A stretch of 64,000 nt of DNA from Halomonas sp. GD1P12 (GCF_025725645.1 NZ_CP107007.1:3534001-3598000); one strand, 5' to 3'; positions 43,955-53,798 are shown, counted from the stretch's first letter. Notes: generated from the letters alone by a model not told the origin. A program made the numbers and translations.

Positions 43955-44872
43955 TTACACGCCAGCCAGTTTGAGCCACAGCGGCAGCGTCAGCATGGCT
44001 AAAAGCGTTTGTCCGGTGATGATCGCGGCCATCAGCTCCGCGTCGCCGCCCAGCTGGCGGGCCAGAATATAGGCCGAGGTGGCCGTGGGCAGCGCGGCAA
44101 ACAAAAGCGCCACGTCGCGACTCAAGGGGTCGAGGCCCAGAACCCAGGCGAGCAGCAACACGACCAGCGGCATGAGCAACAGCTTGGCCACGTTGGTGGT
44201 CAACGTGCCGCGGTCCAGGCGCCACAGCGCCGCCGGGCGAAGCGCCACGCCTACCGCCACCAGCCCCAGCGGCAGTGCGGCGCGGCCCAATAGCTCGGCG
44301 GCGCTGCCACTCCAGCCGGGCAGGCCAATACCGCTTACGTTCAGGAAGATTCCCGCCAGGCAGGCCAGAATCAGCGGATTCTTCAAAAGCGTCAGCGCGC
44401 TCTGGCCAAGGCTCGCCTGCCCTAGCGTGCCGGCGCGGATAAAGCTCGCCACGCAGAGAATATTGACCACTGGTACCATGACCGCCACCGCAACCGCCGC
44501 GGTGGTCACCCCGGCGCTTCCGTGCAGGGCTCCGGCGCCGGCCACCCCCACGTAGGTGTTGAAGCGAATCGCGCCCTGAAACACGGACGTAAACGCCGGT
44601 GAGTCCAGTCGAATCCACGAGCGCAGCCCCCAAAGCAGCCCTGTCATGAGCCCAATCGCCCCAAGCAGCACCGCCGCAAGCCTTGCCACGGGTACCTGGC
44701 TTACGTCCGCCGTGGCAAGCGTTGCCACCAGCATGGCGGGGAACAGCACGAAATAGATGAGTTTTTCCATCTGCGCCCAGAACTCAAGACTCGGCCAGCG
44801 CCGGTAGCCGATGACCCCGCCCAGAAGAATCAAGAGAAAGAGCGGCCCCAGCGCTCCGGTAATGCTGTTCAT
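43955..44872 (-). CDS. AEC-family (auxin efflux carrier-like) permease
   Basis: 305 aa, about ten hydrophobic segments. LFLLILLGGVIGYRRW at the N-terminus and LPTATSAYILARQLGGDAEL near the C-terminus are typical of bacterial AEC/MdcF-type transporters, which move dicarboxylates such as malonate or malate. No neighbouring metabolic gene fixes the substrate. Confidence 0.85.
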   Translation of the reverse strand: MNSITGALGPLFLLILLGGVIGYRRWPSLEFWAQMEKLIYFVLFPAMLVATLATADVSQVPVARLAAVLLGAIGLMTGLLWGLRSWIRLDSPAFTSVFQGAIRFNTYVGVAGAGALHGSAGVTTAAVAVAVMVPVVNILCVASFIRAGTLGQASLGQSALTLLKNPLILACLAGIFLNVSGIGLPGWSGSAAELLGRAALPLGLVAVGVALRPAALWRLDRGTLTTNVAKLLLMPLVVLLLAWVLGLDPLSRDVALLFAALPTATSAYILARQLGGDAELMAAIITGQTLLAMLTLPLWLKLAGV

Positions 44873-44983
44873 CGATGCTCCTTCAATTTACGCACGACAT
44901 GCGACATCCTGACCGCTCGCCGGCAACGCTTAGCTGATACCATGCAGTATCTTCTCTGCCCTGTGGTCGTATCGTGACGCTTT

Positions 44984-45021
44984 TGCCATGAACAAGCCAA
45001 CGCTGCCATGAACAAGCCAAC
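44984..45021 (+). repeat. tandem duplication of a start-codon region with tiny upstream ORF
   Basis: TGCCATGAACAAGCCAAC occurs twice, 20 bases apart. The second copy holds the start of the following gene. The first copy gives a seven-codon frame (MNKPTLP, 44988-45011) whose TGA overlaps that start as ATGA. Confidence 0.8.
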
Positions 45022-45508
45022 CCCGTCGGAACCTTCTCGCGCTTTTCCGCTGCTCAACGTCCTCATGCTGGTCACCGCCCTGGCGCTGATGGCGTGCCTG
45101 GCGTACGGCTTGAACAGCTGGCTGCGCGACGACAGCGAGATTACCTGGTTCGCGCCCGACCCTGGGTGCGAGCTGCACACCAGCGCCTGCTCGGCGCAGT
45201 TGAATGACAGTGTGCTGAGCTTCGCGGTGGACGTGGACGGCCCCATCGAGGCGCTCAACGTTTTGCCGCTCGAGGTGATCGTCCAGGGCGTGCCGGCGCG
45301 CCAGGCAAGCGTTGAATTCATCGGCCGCGACATGGCGATGGGGCGCCACCATTTCGATCTGATCACCACCGCGCCGGGCCACTTCCACGGCCAGGGGCAG
45401 GTCGGGCTCTGCACTCAGGCCGTCATGGCCTGGCGGGCGCGGGTGGTGGTGACCACGCCTGGCGGCAAAATCGGCAGCTGGTTCGATTTCGAGGTTACCC
45501 GGAGTTAG
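45008..45508 (+). CDS. small membrane-anchored protein of unknown function upstream of SCO gene
   Basis: 166 aa. One transmembrane segment near residues 16-38 (LNVLMLVTALALMACLAYGL) is followed by a ~125-residue extracytoplasmic domain with three cysteines (PGCELHTSACSAQL and QVGLCTQAV). I do not recognise the family with confidence; the size, topology and neighbour recall FixH/YtkA-like accessory proteins of cytochrome oxidase or copper handling. It is one base from the SCO gene, so a shared function is likely. Confidence 0.6.
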   Translation: MNKPTPSEPSRAFPLLNVLMLVTALALMACLAYGLNSWLRDDSEITWFAPDPGCELHTSACSAQLNDSVLSFAVDVDGPIEALNVLPLEVIVQGVPARQASVEFIGRDMAMGRHHFDLITTAPGHFHGQGQVGLCTQAVMAWRARVVVTTPGGKIGSWFDFEVTRS

Positions 45509-45509
45509 C

Positions 45510-46118
45510 ATGCACGCACTTCTCAAACGCCGCGGTGTGATCGCGGCGCTGCTTTTGGCGCTTGTCGGGCTTGGCGCGCTGGCGCTACTACTGACAGGCG
45601 CCGGGCAAAACAGTGAGGCGCCGCGCGGCGGACCGATCACCATGGCCTCCACCGATGGCGCCTTCTCGCTTTCGCACCTGACCGAGGATCAGATCGCCGT
45701 GGTGTCGTTTGGCTACACGTCCTGTCCCGATGTCTGCCCCATTACGCTGGCGATGAAGCGTCAGGCGCTGGCGCAGTTCGACGAGTCGATCCGTGAGCGT
45801 ATCGTTCCGGTGATGATCACCGTGGATCTCGAGCGCGATACGCTGGCACGACTGCGCGAGTACGTCAGCGCCTTTGGCGACGAGTTCATTGGCCTGGTCG
45901 GCACGCCCGACGAGCTTGAAGATGTCGCCAAGCGCTACGGCGTGGTGTGGCAGCGAAAGGAGGCGACTGATTCCACCATGGCCTACACCGTGGATCACAC
46001 CGCCGGGCTCTTTCTCGTCAATCGGGAGGGAGTGATTCTTGAGCGAGTGCTTTATTCACCCACGCCGTCGGCGCTGGTGTCAGCACTGGATCGCGAGCTC
46101 GAGCGGGGCACGGGTTAG
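45510..46118 (+). CDS. SCO1/SenC-family copper protein
   Basis: 202 aa, thioredoxin-like fold anchored by one N-terminal membrane segment (residues 9-29). The copper ligands Cys72 and Cys76 (TSCPDVCP) and His163 (VDHTAGLFLV) are all present. SCO proteins deliver copper to the CuA site of cytochrome c oxidase or act as thiol reductases. It is co-transcribed with the small membrane protein upstream. Confidence 0.9.
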   Translation: MHALLKRRGVIAALLLALVGLGALALLLTGAGQNSEAPRGGPITMASTDGAFSLSHLTEDQIAVVSFGYTSCPDVCPITLAMKRQALAQFDESIRERIVPVMITVDLERDTLARLREYVSAFGDEFIGLVGTPDELEDVAKRYGVVWQRKEATDSTMAYTVDHTAGLFLVNREGVILERVLYSPTPSALVSALDRELERGTG

Positions 46119-46151
46119 CCTGCGGCGTTGACTGAGCCTTCAGCCATAAAA

Positions 46152-46171
46152 GCGCCGCCCGAGGGCGGCGC
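46152..46171 (-). terminator. terminator of the FKBP gene
   Basis: GCGCCGCCC/GGGCGGCGC, a 9-bp stem with a 2-base nominal loop, followed on the minus strand by TTTTAT; 25 bp after the FKBP stop. It can also serve the convergent SCO gene. Confidence 0.75.
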
Positions 46172-46195
46172 AGTGCGGTCAAGGCGCGGAAGGGA

Positions 46196-46888
46196 TCACT
46201 CGATGCCTAAAAGCTCGACGCGGAACGTGAGCATTTCGTTGGGACCGATCGGACCCTGGCCGTTTTCGCCGTAGGCGAGCTCGGAGGGGATGTAGATCAT
46301 CCACTTATCGCCGACGCTCATCATTTGCAGTGCCTCCTGCCAACCTTCGATGACCTGGTTGACCTGGAAGGTGACCGACTCGCCGCGCTCGAAGGAGCTA
46401 TCGAACACGGTGCCATCGAGCAACATACCTTCGTAGTTCACCTCGACGGTGTCCTCGGGGCCGGGCGATTCGCCGTCGCCGGACTCGAGCACTTCGTACT
46501 GAAGGCCAGACTCGGTGACTTCGACATCGTCACGCTCGGCGTTTTCGGCCAGGTACTCCTCGCCTTCCTGCTGGTTCATCTCGGCAATTTCCGCCGCCTG
46601 CTCTTCACGCTCCTGCATGGAGCGCTGCTGGAAGGCGACCAGGGTTTCCATCATCTCTTCTTCGGAAAGCGCCAGCTCGTTGCCTTCGAACACGTCGCGC
46701 ATGCCGCTTGTGAAGGTATCGATATCGAGATCCTCAATATCCGCCTGCATGCTTTCGCCAAGCGTCACCCCAAGGCTGTAGGCCAGGCGCTGTTCGTCGG
46801 TTTCCGGCTCGGCGGCGGCGAACGGCGCCACCAAAAGAAGCCCGGTCAAAGCCGCGGTTTTGAACGTTGTAGAGACCATTGCTTTCAT
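46196..46888 (-). CDS. FKBP-type peptidyl-prolyl isomerase, FkpA/Mip type
   Basis: 230 aa. Signal peptide FKTAALTGLLLVAPFAAAE, an N-terminal helical dimerisation domain (residues 28-125, acidic), and a C-terminal FKBP domain (TVEVNYEGMLLDGTVFDSS, GWQEALQMMSVGDKW, ELAYGENGQGPIGPN). It assists folding of periplasmic or outer membrane proteins. The strong acidity of the helical domain is as expected for a halophile's exported protein. Confidence 0.9.
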   Translation of the reverse strand: MKAMVSTTFKTAALTGLLLVAPFAAAEPETDEQRLAYSLGVTLGESMQADIEDLDIDTFTSGMRDVFEGNELALSEEEMMETLVAFQQRSMQEREEQAAEIAEMNQQEGEEYLAENAERDDVEVTESGLQYEVLESGDGESPGPEDTVEVNYEGMLLDGTVFDSSFERGESVTFQVNQVIEGWQEALQMMSVGDKWMIYIPSELAYGENGQGPIGPNEMLTFRVELLGIE

Positions 46889-47010
46889 ATGTAAACCTTC
46901 TTCAAGACGCTGTGCGCCGGCTGGAAAATTCTGGGTCGCAAACGCGTACGCGACGCCTGTCTGGCTAAGACCCCGTTGCGGGCCAAAGGTTTAAGACTGC
47001 AGGTTCAAGA

Positions 47011-47454
47011 TTACACCACCAGGGTGGGACAGTGCGATGCCCCGGCAACGCGCTGTGACACGCTGCCCAGCAGCAGGTTCTTGTCGCCGTTGGTGCCCTG
47101 GGCGCCAATCACGGTCAAATCGCACTCGCGCTTTCGCGCAAAGCGCACGATGGTGCGCGATGGGCGCCCACCCTTGACGAAAGCGCGCACTCGGGTGGCG
47201 TCGGCACCAAGCTCCACCGCGAGCGCCTTGGCGTAGACGGCGATTTCCGTGGCGTACTCCTTGAGCGCGTCGTCGGGAATATCGAGCTTGCTCGGGCGCA
47301 CCATGGAAAGCGACGCCTCGAGCAAGCTGTGATGTTTGAAGACGCAGAGCATGTAGAGCTCCGCGCCGGTCAACAGGTGCAGGCTTACCGCTTTCTCGAG
47401 CGCCTTGACCGCGCCCTTCGAGCCATCCACCGGTACCAGAATACGATGAAACAT
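47011..47454 (-). CDS. teaD: universal stress protein TeaD
   Basis: 147 aa UspA-domain protein. It opens [20 protein letters not shown] and ends with the ATP-binding [20 protein letters not shown]. It is last in the tea operon, 31 bp after teaC. In H. elongata TeaD binds ATP and down-regulates ectoine uptake through TeaABC; that function is assigned by context. Confidence 0.88.
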   Translation of the reverse strand: MFHRILVPVDGSKGAVKALEKAVSLHLLTGAELYMLCVFKHHSLLEASLSMVRPSKLDIPDDALKEYATEIAVYAKALAVELGADATRVRAFVKGGRPSRTIVRFARKRECDLTVIGAQGTNGDKNLLLGSVSQRVAGASHCPTLVV

Positions 47455-47484
47455 GGGTTTTTCCCCTTTTTATGACCCGGTCAC

Positions 47485-48768
47485 CTAGCGAAAGGCCACG
47501 TCGCGCAGAAACAGCGCGATCTGCGGGAACATGATCAAAAGCGCCGCGGCGAGGATCAAAATCAGGATGAATGGCGGCGTGCCCTTGATCACGTCCCAGT
47601 ATGGGCGCTTGAAGATCGCGATCGCGGTAAAGATATCGCAGCCAAACGGTGGCGTCGCCGAACCGATCGCCACCTGCAGCGTGATCAGAATACCTACCAG
47701 CACCGGGTCGAGGCCGGTCGCGGCTACCGCCGGCGCGAAAATCGGCGTAAGCACCAGAATCACGACGATCGGATCGACGAACATGCAGGCGACGAAAAAC
47801 GATACGCAGATAGCGATCAGAACGCCGGTCGGCCCGGCGTCGTTGACGCCCACCGCCTCGAGAATGGCCTGGGGAATCTGGGCAAACGAGATGACCCAGG
47901 AGAAGCCGTTACCCACCGCCACCAGAATGAACACCACCGCCGTGATCAGCCCGGTGGACTTGGCGATGGTGTAGATATCGCTCATTTTCAGCGAGCGAAA
48001 CACTACGAACTCCAGAAGCACCGCATAAAGCACGCAGGCCGCCGCCGCTTCCGTGGGGCTGAACACGCCGCCGTAGATACCGCCGACGATGATGACCGGA
48101 AAGCCCAGCGGCCAGAGCGCATCCTTCACCGCCAGCGCCCGAGCCTTCCAGCTCGAGCGCGGCTCGGTGGGGACGTCCTTGACGATGGCATAAACGATGC
48201 AGTACGCCGAAAACATGAAAAGAATCAAAAGTCCTGGCCCGATACCGGCAATGAAGAGCTCGCCGATCGACGTGCCGGAAATAACGCCATAAATGATCAT
48301 GCCGATACTCGGCGGAATCAAAAACGCGATATCGCTTGCGTTGATGATCAGCGCCAGCGTAAACGAGTCCGAGTAGCCCGCTTTCAGCATCCTGGGGCGA
48401 AGCGGCGAGCCCACCGCCACGACCGTTGCCTGGGTCGAGCCGGACACCGCGCCAAACAGCGTGCACGACGCCGCGGTGCTGACCGCAAGCCCGCCCTTGA
48501 TATGGCCGATGAAGGACATCACCATTTCGATCAAGCGGTTGGCGGACTGGCCGCGGGTCATGATATCGGCGGCGAGAATGAACATCGGCACCGCAATCAA
48601 CGAGGCTGGCCGGATACCCGCCATCATCTGCTGAATCAGCGTATCCATCTGGCCAAAGCCGTTGAACATCATGTAAAAGCCAATCACCGCGGCGGTGATC
48701 AGCGGAATCATCATGGGAAAGCCCAGCAGCAGCAGGGCGATCATGGTCACTACCATTATCGTCGTCAT
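47485..48768 (-). CDS. teaC: ectoine TRAP transporter large permease TeaC
   Basis: 427 aa DctM-family protein with about twelve hydrophobic segments. Family signatures include LIEMVMSFIGHIKGGLAVST, INASDIAFLIPPSIGMIIYG and GSATPPFGCDIFTA. It uses the sodium gradient to drive ectoine and hydroxyectoine uptake with TeaA and TeaB. Confidence 0.92.
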   Translation of the reverse strand: MTTIMVVTMIALLLLGFPMMIPLITAAVIGFYMMFNGFGQMDTLIQQMMAGIRPASLIAVPMFILAADIMTRGQSANRLIEMVMSFIGHIKGGLAVSTAASCTLFGAVSGSTQATVVAVGSPLRPRMLKAGYSDSFTLALIINASDIAFLIPPSIGMIIYGVISGTSIGELFIAGIGPGLLILFMFSAYCIVYAIVKDVPTEPRSSWKARALAVKDALWPLGFPVIIVGGIYGGVFSPTEAAAACVLYAVLLEFVVFRSLKMSDIYTIAKSTGLITAVVFILVAVGNGFSWVISFAQIPQAILEAVGVNDAGPTGVLIAICVSFFVACMFVDPIVVILVLTPIFAPAVAATGLDPVLVGILITLQVAIGSATPPFGCDIFTAIAIFKRPYWDVIKGTPPFILILILAAALLIMFPQIALFLRDVAFR

Positions 48769-48797
48769 CGTGTTCCCCTAAGCTCGCGTGGCCCTGG

Positions 48798-49376
48798 TTA
48801 AACTTCCGTTTCCGTATCCTTGTACCCATCCACCACGCCGGTCGAGAGATAGACATCGTGGCTGGTCAGGTTCTTGATGGCGGTCAGCAGGTATTGAATG
48901 GCGGTGATCAAAAACCCCATCGGCACCCACACATAGATCATCCACACCGGCAGGCTGAGCGCCGGCAGCACCCGCCCCTTGCTGTAGAGATCGAGGATGT
49001 AGATCACCGAGTAGTAGAGCAAAAAGAACATCACAAGCGAGGTGAACAGCGAAATCACGACCATTAGCACGCGGCGCCCGCCCACCGGCAGCGCATCGTA
49101 AATGGCCGACATGCGGATATGTCGACCGTGGCGAGCGGCGTAGCCGATCCCTGCGAAGGTGATCATGATGATGAGAATCCGGTTGAGCTCGCCGGAAAAC
49201 ATGATGCTGTTGCCGAACACGAATCGGGCAACGACGTTGATGACCGTATTCAGCGCCATTAGCAAAACCCCCAGCGCCAGAATCACTGATTCGACTTTGC
49301 TAATTGCGGTGTCGACCACCCCCAAAACGCCGGGCAGCCCCGAGCGGTAGTTGGCTTCTGCTTCCTCTTCGGTCAT
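48798..49376 (-). CDS. teaB: ectoine TRAP transporter small permease TeaB
   Basis: 192 aa DctQ-family protein with four hydrophobic segments ([40 protein letters not shown]). It lies between teaA and teaC. The acidic N-terminus ([10 protein letters not shown]) is cytoplasmic. Confidence 0.88.
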   Translation of the reverse strand: MTEEEAEANYRSGLPGVLGVVDTAISKVESVILALGVLLMALNTVINVVARFVFGNSIMFSGELNRILIIMITFAGIGYAARHGRHIRMSAIYDALPVGGRRVLMVVISLFTSLVMFFLLYYSVIYILDLYSKGRVLPALSLPVWMIYVWVPMGFLITAIQYLLTAIKNLTSHDVYLSTGVVDGYKDTETEV

Positions 49377-49480
49377 GGCTATTCTCCTGTCAGCGCCGCG
49401 CTTCGCTCGCTAAAACGAGCGGCATTGCGGTCAAAAGGCGCGGATAAAGTGCATGCAAAAAACGCATCCCCAAGGGCACT

Positions 49481-49503
49481 AAAAAGGGCAGCCGTGGCTG
49501 CCC
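49481..49503 (-). terminator. intrinsic terminator between teaA and teaB
   Basis: GGGCAGCC-AC-GGCTGCCC on the minus strand, an 8-bp stem, followed by TTTTT. It lies 68 bp after the teaA stop and 105 bp before the teaB start, inside the operon. Confidence 0.78.
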
Positions 49504-49570
49504 CTTGCGTTACTCGAGATAGGCGTGCGGCGAGGCCGGTGGGATCATCGTCCCACCGACGACGACGCGC

Positions 49571-50617
49571 TTACTCGTTTTCAACGTTTTCAAGGTCGGC
49601 CTTGAACTGCTCGAGTAGCTCGCTGCCGCGCTCGCCGGTCATTTCGAGGAAGGCTTCCTCGACCTGCGGGGCACGCTCGCGAAACGCTGCAATCTGCTCG
49701 TCGTCCAAACGCGTCACGGTGACTTCGTCGGACGCCTCCTGAATTTTCTCCAGCGACGCCTCGGCCAAGCCCTGAACGTGCTCCATGGTTTGTTCGTAGG
49801 CGGCGTCGGTGGCGTCCTGAACCAGCTGCTGGTCCTCTTCGGACAGACCGTCGTAGAAGTCCTGGTTGGCCATCATCGCGGTGGTGAACCAGCCGTGGCC
49901 GGTGAAGGTCAGATGGGGCGACACTTCATAAAGACCGCCGGACTCGATCCAGAAGATCGGGTTTTCCTGGCCGTCGATGATGCCGGTCTGCAGGCCGCCG
50001 TACACTTCGCCCCAGGGCAGCGGCGTGGGCGTTGCGCCAAACGCGCTGTAGGTCTCGGAGAGCAGCGGATTGGTCATGGTACGGATTTTCTTGTTATCCA
50101 TGTCCTCCGGCGAGCTGATCGGCTCGTCGGTGGTGATGACCATTTCGCCTTCCGGATACATCTGGAGAAGTTCGAGCCCCTGCTCGGCGTAGAGCTCGGG
50201 GAACATCTCATTGATCGCCTCACTTTCATCGAAGAACGTCAGAACGGTCTCTTCGTCGGTAGGCAGCAGGTAGGGAATGAAGAAGATTTGCGCTTCGGGA
50301 ATCAAGGCGCCGGTGAAGCCGGGGGACTGGTTGACGAACTGCAGGATGCCGTTCTGGGTCTGCTCCATGATGTCGTCGGACTCGCCCAGCTCGCCAAAGC
50401 GATACACCTGAACGGTATGATCGGAGTTCTCTTCGATGTACCCCTTGAACGCTTGGGCAAACACGTCCTGAACGTCGCCTTCGTACTCTTCGTGGGCGTA
50501 ACGCCAGTTATCTGCCTGGGCCGCGGCGCTCATGCCGAACAGCAGCGCGCCAACGCTTGCCGAGGTAAGAAGTTTGGACGTAACCGAACGCGTCGATAAA
50601 GCCTTGTAAGCTTTCAT
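49571..50617 (-). CDS. teaA: ectoine TRAP transporter substrate-binding protein TeaA
   Basis: 348 aa periplasmic DctP-family protein with a signal peptide (SVGALLFGMSAAAQA). The mature protein opens DNWRYAHEEYEGDVQDVF and contains YRFGELGESDDIMEQTQNG, PTPLPWGEVYGGLQTGIIDG and NPIFWIESGGLYEVSP. These runs agree closely with my memory of H. elongata TeaA. It binds ectoine and hydroxyectoine. The start at 50617 follows AAGGGGAA. First gene of teaABCD, and the main pointer to Halomonas. Confidence 0.93.
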   Translation of the reverse strand: MKAYKALSTRSVTSKLLTSASVGALLFGMSAAAQADNWRYAHEEYEGDVQDVFAQAFKGYIEENSDHTVQVYRFGELGESDDIMEQTQNGILQFVNQSPGFTGALIPEAQIFFIPYLLPTDEETVLTFFDESEAINEMFPELYAEQGLELLQMYPEGEMVITTDEPISSPEDMDNKKIRTMTNPLLSETYSAFGATPTPLPWGEVYGGLQTGIIDGQENPIFWIESGGLYEVSPHLTFTGHGWFTTAMMANQDFYDGLSEEDQQLVQDATDAAYEQTMEHVQGLAEASLEKIQEASDEVTVTRLDDEQIAAFRERAPQVEEAFLEMTGERGSELLEQFKADLENVENE

Positions 50618-50774
50618 GCAGAGTTCCCCTTGAAGTGGTAAGCGCGTCACATAAAGCGCACAAATCCATTTTTAAATAACGGCTAGCGCAGCGTTGATGC
50701 CTTACCCGCTACGTTTGAAGCGGGCACGGTCGGATCACACGCCATGCGTTATTCAAAAATAGCTTAATTTGAGG

Positions 50775-51347
50775 CTAGCGCGCTGACTTGACCGGGTCAA
50801 GACGGGTGCCAATCACCGCCCAGGCGTTTTCGACCTCAATACAAGGCTTGTCAAAAACAGGGGCATCGGCCGCCAAATCACTCGAAAAGAGCTGATACTG
50901 CAGCCAAACGCTCGCGTTCCGCGATTCTTTATCGATCTCTTCAAGCGTTGAAATATCGCTTTGAGGCGCAAGCGCGAACGCCTGCCAGGCGTCAAGATTT
51001 TCTTTCTCGGCGGCAAGCTCGGCGTGCTTTATGGTGTCGCGCAGCGCCTTGATCGAGGCACTTCGTTGAGCCTGGCCCTTGAGCGTTTGGCGCAGCGCGC
51101 GAAGCGGCTGGGTGATCTCGCGCTGCCAGCGCAAGCGCGAGCGCCGCTCGTGGGCAAGCGCTGCCGGGGTCGCCATGAGCCCATGACGGTAGAGCCAGGC
51201 GTGGAACAGAAGCTCGCAGACATCGACGCCGGCCTGATCCTGCAGCGTCAGGCAGGCAGGTGTCACATCGTCGAGGGCGTAGAAGGCGCAGGCGAAATCC
51301 CAAAGCGGTGTCTGCTGCAGGCGCCTTGATCGGTTAGAATCACTCAT
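50775..51347 (-). CDS. TIGR02444-family protein
   Basis: 190 aa. PLWDFACAFYALDDVTPACL and LQDQAGVDVCELLFHAWLYRHGL are diagnostic of TIGR02444, a family of unknown function common in gammaproteobacteria next to the ABC-F gene. It is divergent from that gene, with 26 bp between starts. The start at 51347 was chosen over 51383, which lies inside the ABC-F gene. Confidence 0.8.
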   Translation of the reverse strand: MSDSNRSRRLQQTPLWDFACAFYALDDVTPACLTLQDQAGVDVCELLFHAWLYRHGLMATPAALAHERRSRLRWQREITQPLRALRQTLKGQAQRSASIKALRDTIKHAELAAEKENLDAWQAFALAPQSDISTLEEIDKESRNASVWLQYQLFSSDLAADAPVFDKPCIEVENAWAVIGTRLDPVKSAR

Positions 51348-51373
51348 CACGTTCGCCTCATTCGGGAGAAAGC

Positions 51374-53314
51374 ATGATCGCACTGCGCCAGGTGGCCCTG
51401 CAACGGGGCACGCAAACGCTGCTGGAGGGCGCCGATCTGACGCTACACAATGGCGTCAAGGCCGGCATCATCGGCGCCAACGGCGCCGGCAAGTCGAGTC
51501 TTTTCAAGCTGCTACTCGGCGAGCTGGGCCCGGACCAGGGCGATATCGAAATGAGCGGCGGCCAACGCGTGGCCCACATGGCTCAGGAGGTCGAGGCGCT
51601 CGACCGTTCGATCATCGAGTACGTGCTGGATGGCGACGTGGCCCTGCGCCAGGCGCAGCAGGAGTTGAGCGATGCCCAGCGCGCCGACGACGCCCACCGC
51701 GAGGCGGAGCTTCACGGGCTGATCGAGACGCTCGACGGCTACACTGCCGAGTCCCGCGCCGCCCAGCTGCTGGTCGGCCTTGGCTTTTTGCAGGCCAATC
51801 TGACCCAGCCGCTGTCGAGCTTTTCCGGCGGCTGGCGCATGCGCGTGAACCTGGCGCGCACGCTGTTCATGCCCTCTGACCTGTTGCTGCTCGACGAGCC
51901 GACCAACCACCTGGACCTCGACGCGCTGCTCTGGCTCGAAAACTGGCTGACCCGCTACCCGGGCACGCTGCTTCTGATCTCTCACGATCGCGACTTTCTC
52001 GATGCGGTGTGCGATCACATCGTCCACATGCATCAGCAAAACGTCGAGCTTTACCGCGGCAACTATTCGCGCTTCGAGCGCACCCGCGCCGAGAAGCTCG
52101 CCCTGCAGCAGGCCCAGGCCGCCAAGCAGCAGGCGCGGCGCGAGGAGATCGAGCGCTTCGTCGCTCGCTTCAAGGCCAAGGCGACCAAGGCGCGCCAGGC
52201 GCAGAGCCGGGTGAAGATGCTCGAGCGCATGGAAGAGATCGCGATCGCCCACGTCGATTCGCCCTTTCACTTCACCCTGCCCGCCGCCGACAAGACCTCG
52301 CACCCGCTGCTGGTGCTCGACGACGCGCGGCTGGGCTATCGCGGTGACGCCGGAGAAACCGTTCAGCTCGACAAGGTCAACCTGACGCTACTGCCCGGTA
52401 GCCGCATCGGCCTGCTGGGCCCCAACGGCGCGGGCAAGTCGACGCTGATCAAGACGCTGACCGGCGAGCTTTCGCTGCTGGCCGGCAAGCGCGTGCCCGG
52501 CGAGCACCTGGCGATCGGCTACTTCGCCCAGCACCAGCTCGAGGGGCTCGACGTCACCGCCACGCCCTTCGTTCACGTGCAGCGCCTCTCCCCCACCGCC
52601 AGCGACCAGGAGATCCGCAACTTTCTTGGCGGCTTTGGCTTCAAGGGCGACGACGCCTTCGCCACGGTCGCCCACTTCTCCGGCGGCGAGAAGGCGCGCC
52701 TGGCGCTTTCGCTGGTGGCTTGGCAAAAGCCGAACCTGTTACTGCTCGACGAGCCCACCAACCATCTGGATCTGGAGATGCGCGAGGCACTGACCCAGGC
52801 GCTGTCGGCGTTCGAGGGCACGGTGATTCTGGTGTCCCACGACCGTCATCTCTTGCGTGCCACGGTGGACGAGTTCTGGCGGGTGGCGGATCACCGGGTC
52901 GAGCCCTTCGACGGCGATCTGGATGACTACCGCGCCTGGCTCAAGACGCGCCTGGAAGAGAGCCGCCGTGAGGAGCGCGTCGAAAAGAGCGAGCGCCAGG
53001 CGCAGCAGCCAAGAGACCGCAAGGCCTCGCGCAAGGCCGCCGCAGCGCTACGCGAAAAGCTGCGGCCGCAGAAAAAAGCGCGTGACCAGGCCGAAAAAGC
53101 CATGGAGGCCGCCCAGAGCGCGCTCGAGAACGTGGAAGAGACGCTGGCGGAGCCGGCGCTCTACACCGACCCGGCGCGCAAGGCACAGCTGACCGAGGCG
53201 CTGGCCGAGCAGGCGCGCTGCAAGGAGCGCGTGGACAGCGCCGAGCAGCAGTGGCTCGCCGCCGAGGAAGCGCTGGAAGCGATGGAGGCGGAAATCCTCG
53301 AAAGCGAGCGCTAG
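51374..53314 (+). CDS. ABC-F family ATPase, YheS/Uup-like
   Basis: 646 aa with two ATPase domains and no membrane segment. Walker A motifs GANGAGKSS and GPNGAGKST, signatures SSFSGGWRMRVNLAR and HFSGGEKARLALS, and Walker B LLLDEPTNHLDLD twice. The interdomain linker around residue 250 is rich in Arg/Lys, and the C-terminal ~110 residues are a coiled coil. ABC-F proteins act on the ribosome E site. The domain layout fits E. coli YheS. Confidence 0.9.
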   Translation: MIALRQVALQRGTQTLLEGADLTLHNGVKAGIIGANGAGKSSLFKLLLGELGPDQGDIEMSGGQRVAHMAQEVEALDRSIIEYVLDGDVALRQAQQELSDAQRADDAHREAELHGLIETLDGYTAESRAAQLLVGLGFLQANLTQPLSSFSGGWRMRVNLARTLFMPSDLLLLDEPTNHLDLDALLWLENWLTRYPGTLLLISHDRDFLDAVCDHIVHMHQQNVELYRGNYSRFERTRAEKLALQQAQAAKQQARREEIERFVARFKAKATKARQAQSRVKMLERMEEIAIAHVDSPFHFTLPAADKTSHPLLVLDDARLGYRGDAGETVQLDKVNLTLLPGSRIGLLGPNGAGKSTLIKTLTGELSLLAGKRVPGEHLAIGYFAQHQLEGLDVTATPFVHVQRLSPTASDQEIRNFLGGFGFKGDDAFATVAHFSGGEKARLALSLVAWQKPNLLLLDEPTNHLDLEMREALTQALSAFEGTVILVSHDRHLLRATVDEFWRVADHRVEPFDGDLDDYRAWLKTRLEESRREERVEKSERQAQQPRDRKASRKAAAALREKLRPQKKARDQAEKAMEAAQSALENVEETLAEPALYTDPARKAQLTEALAEQARCKERVDSAEQQWLAAEEALEAMEAEILESER

Positions 53315-53348
53315 CGGCTTTTCACCTTGGGCTTTTAACCCTGGGCTT

Positions 53349-53795
53349 TTAAACCTGGCGACTTTCGAGCATGAAGGTGACCGGCCCGTCGTTGGTGAGC
53401 GTCACCTGCATGTCGGCGCCGAAGCGGCCGGTCTCGACCAACGGCCAGGCCGCGCGGGCGCACTCGACGAGATAGTTAAACAGCCGCTCGCCCTCTGCCG
53501 GGACGGCGGCACTGGAGAAGCCCGGCCGCAGCCCCTTGCGGGTATCCGCGGCCAGCGTGAATTGCGACACCAGCAGCAGCCCGCCGTCGACCTGTTGCAG
53601 GTTGTCGTTCATCTTTCCCTCGGCGTCGCTGAACACCCGATAATGAAGCAGCTTGTGCAGAATTTTCTCCGCATCCGCTTCACTGTCGCCACGCTCGACG
53701 CCGATCAGCGCCAGAAGCCCCTGGTCGATGGCGCCGATACGCTCGCCGTCCACGCTCACGGCGGCGTGCGTCACCCGCTGAATCAGTGCTTTCAC
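53349..53795 (-). CDS. dtd: D-aminoacyl-tRNA deacylase
   Basis: 148 aa. It removes D-amino acids and glycine wrongly attached to tRNA. Diagnostic runs are [40 protein letters not shown] and the C-terminal [11 protein letters not shown] (the GP cis-proline motif). It is three bases from thiD on the same strand. Confidence 0.94.
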   Translation of the reverse strand: MKALIQRVTHAAVSVDGERIGAIDQGLLALIGVERGDSEADAEKILHKLLHYRVFSDAEGKMNDNLQQVDGGLLLVSQFTLAADTRKGLRPGFSSAAVPAEGERLFNYLVECARAAWPLVETGRFGADMQVTLTNDGPVTFMLESRQV

Positions 53796-53798
53796 AGG

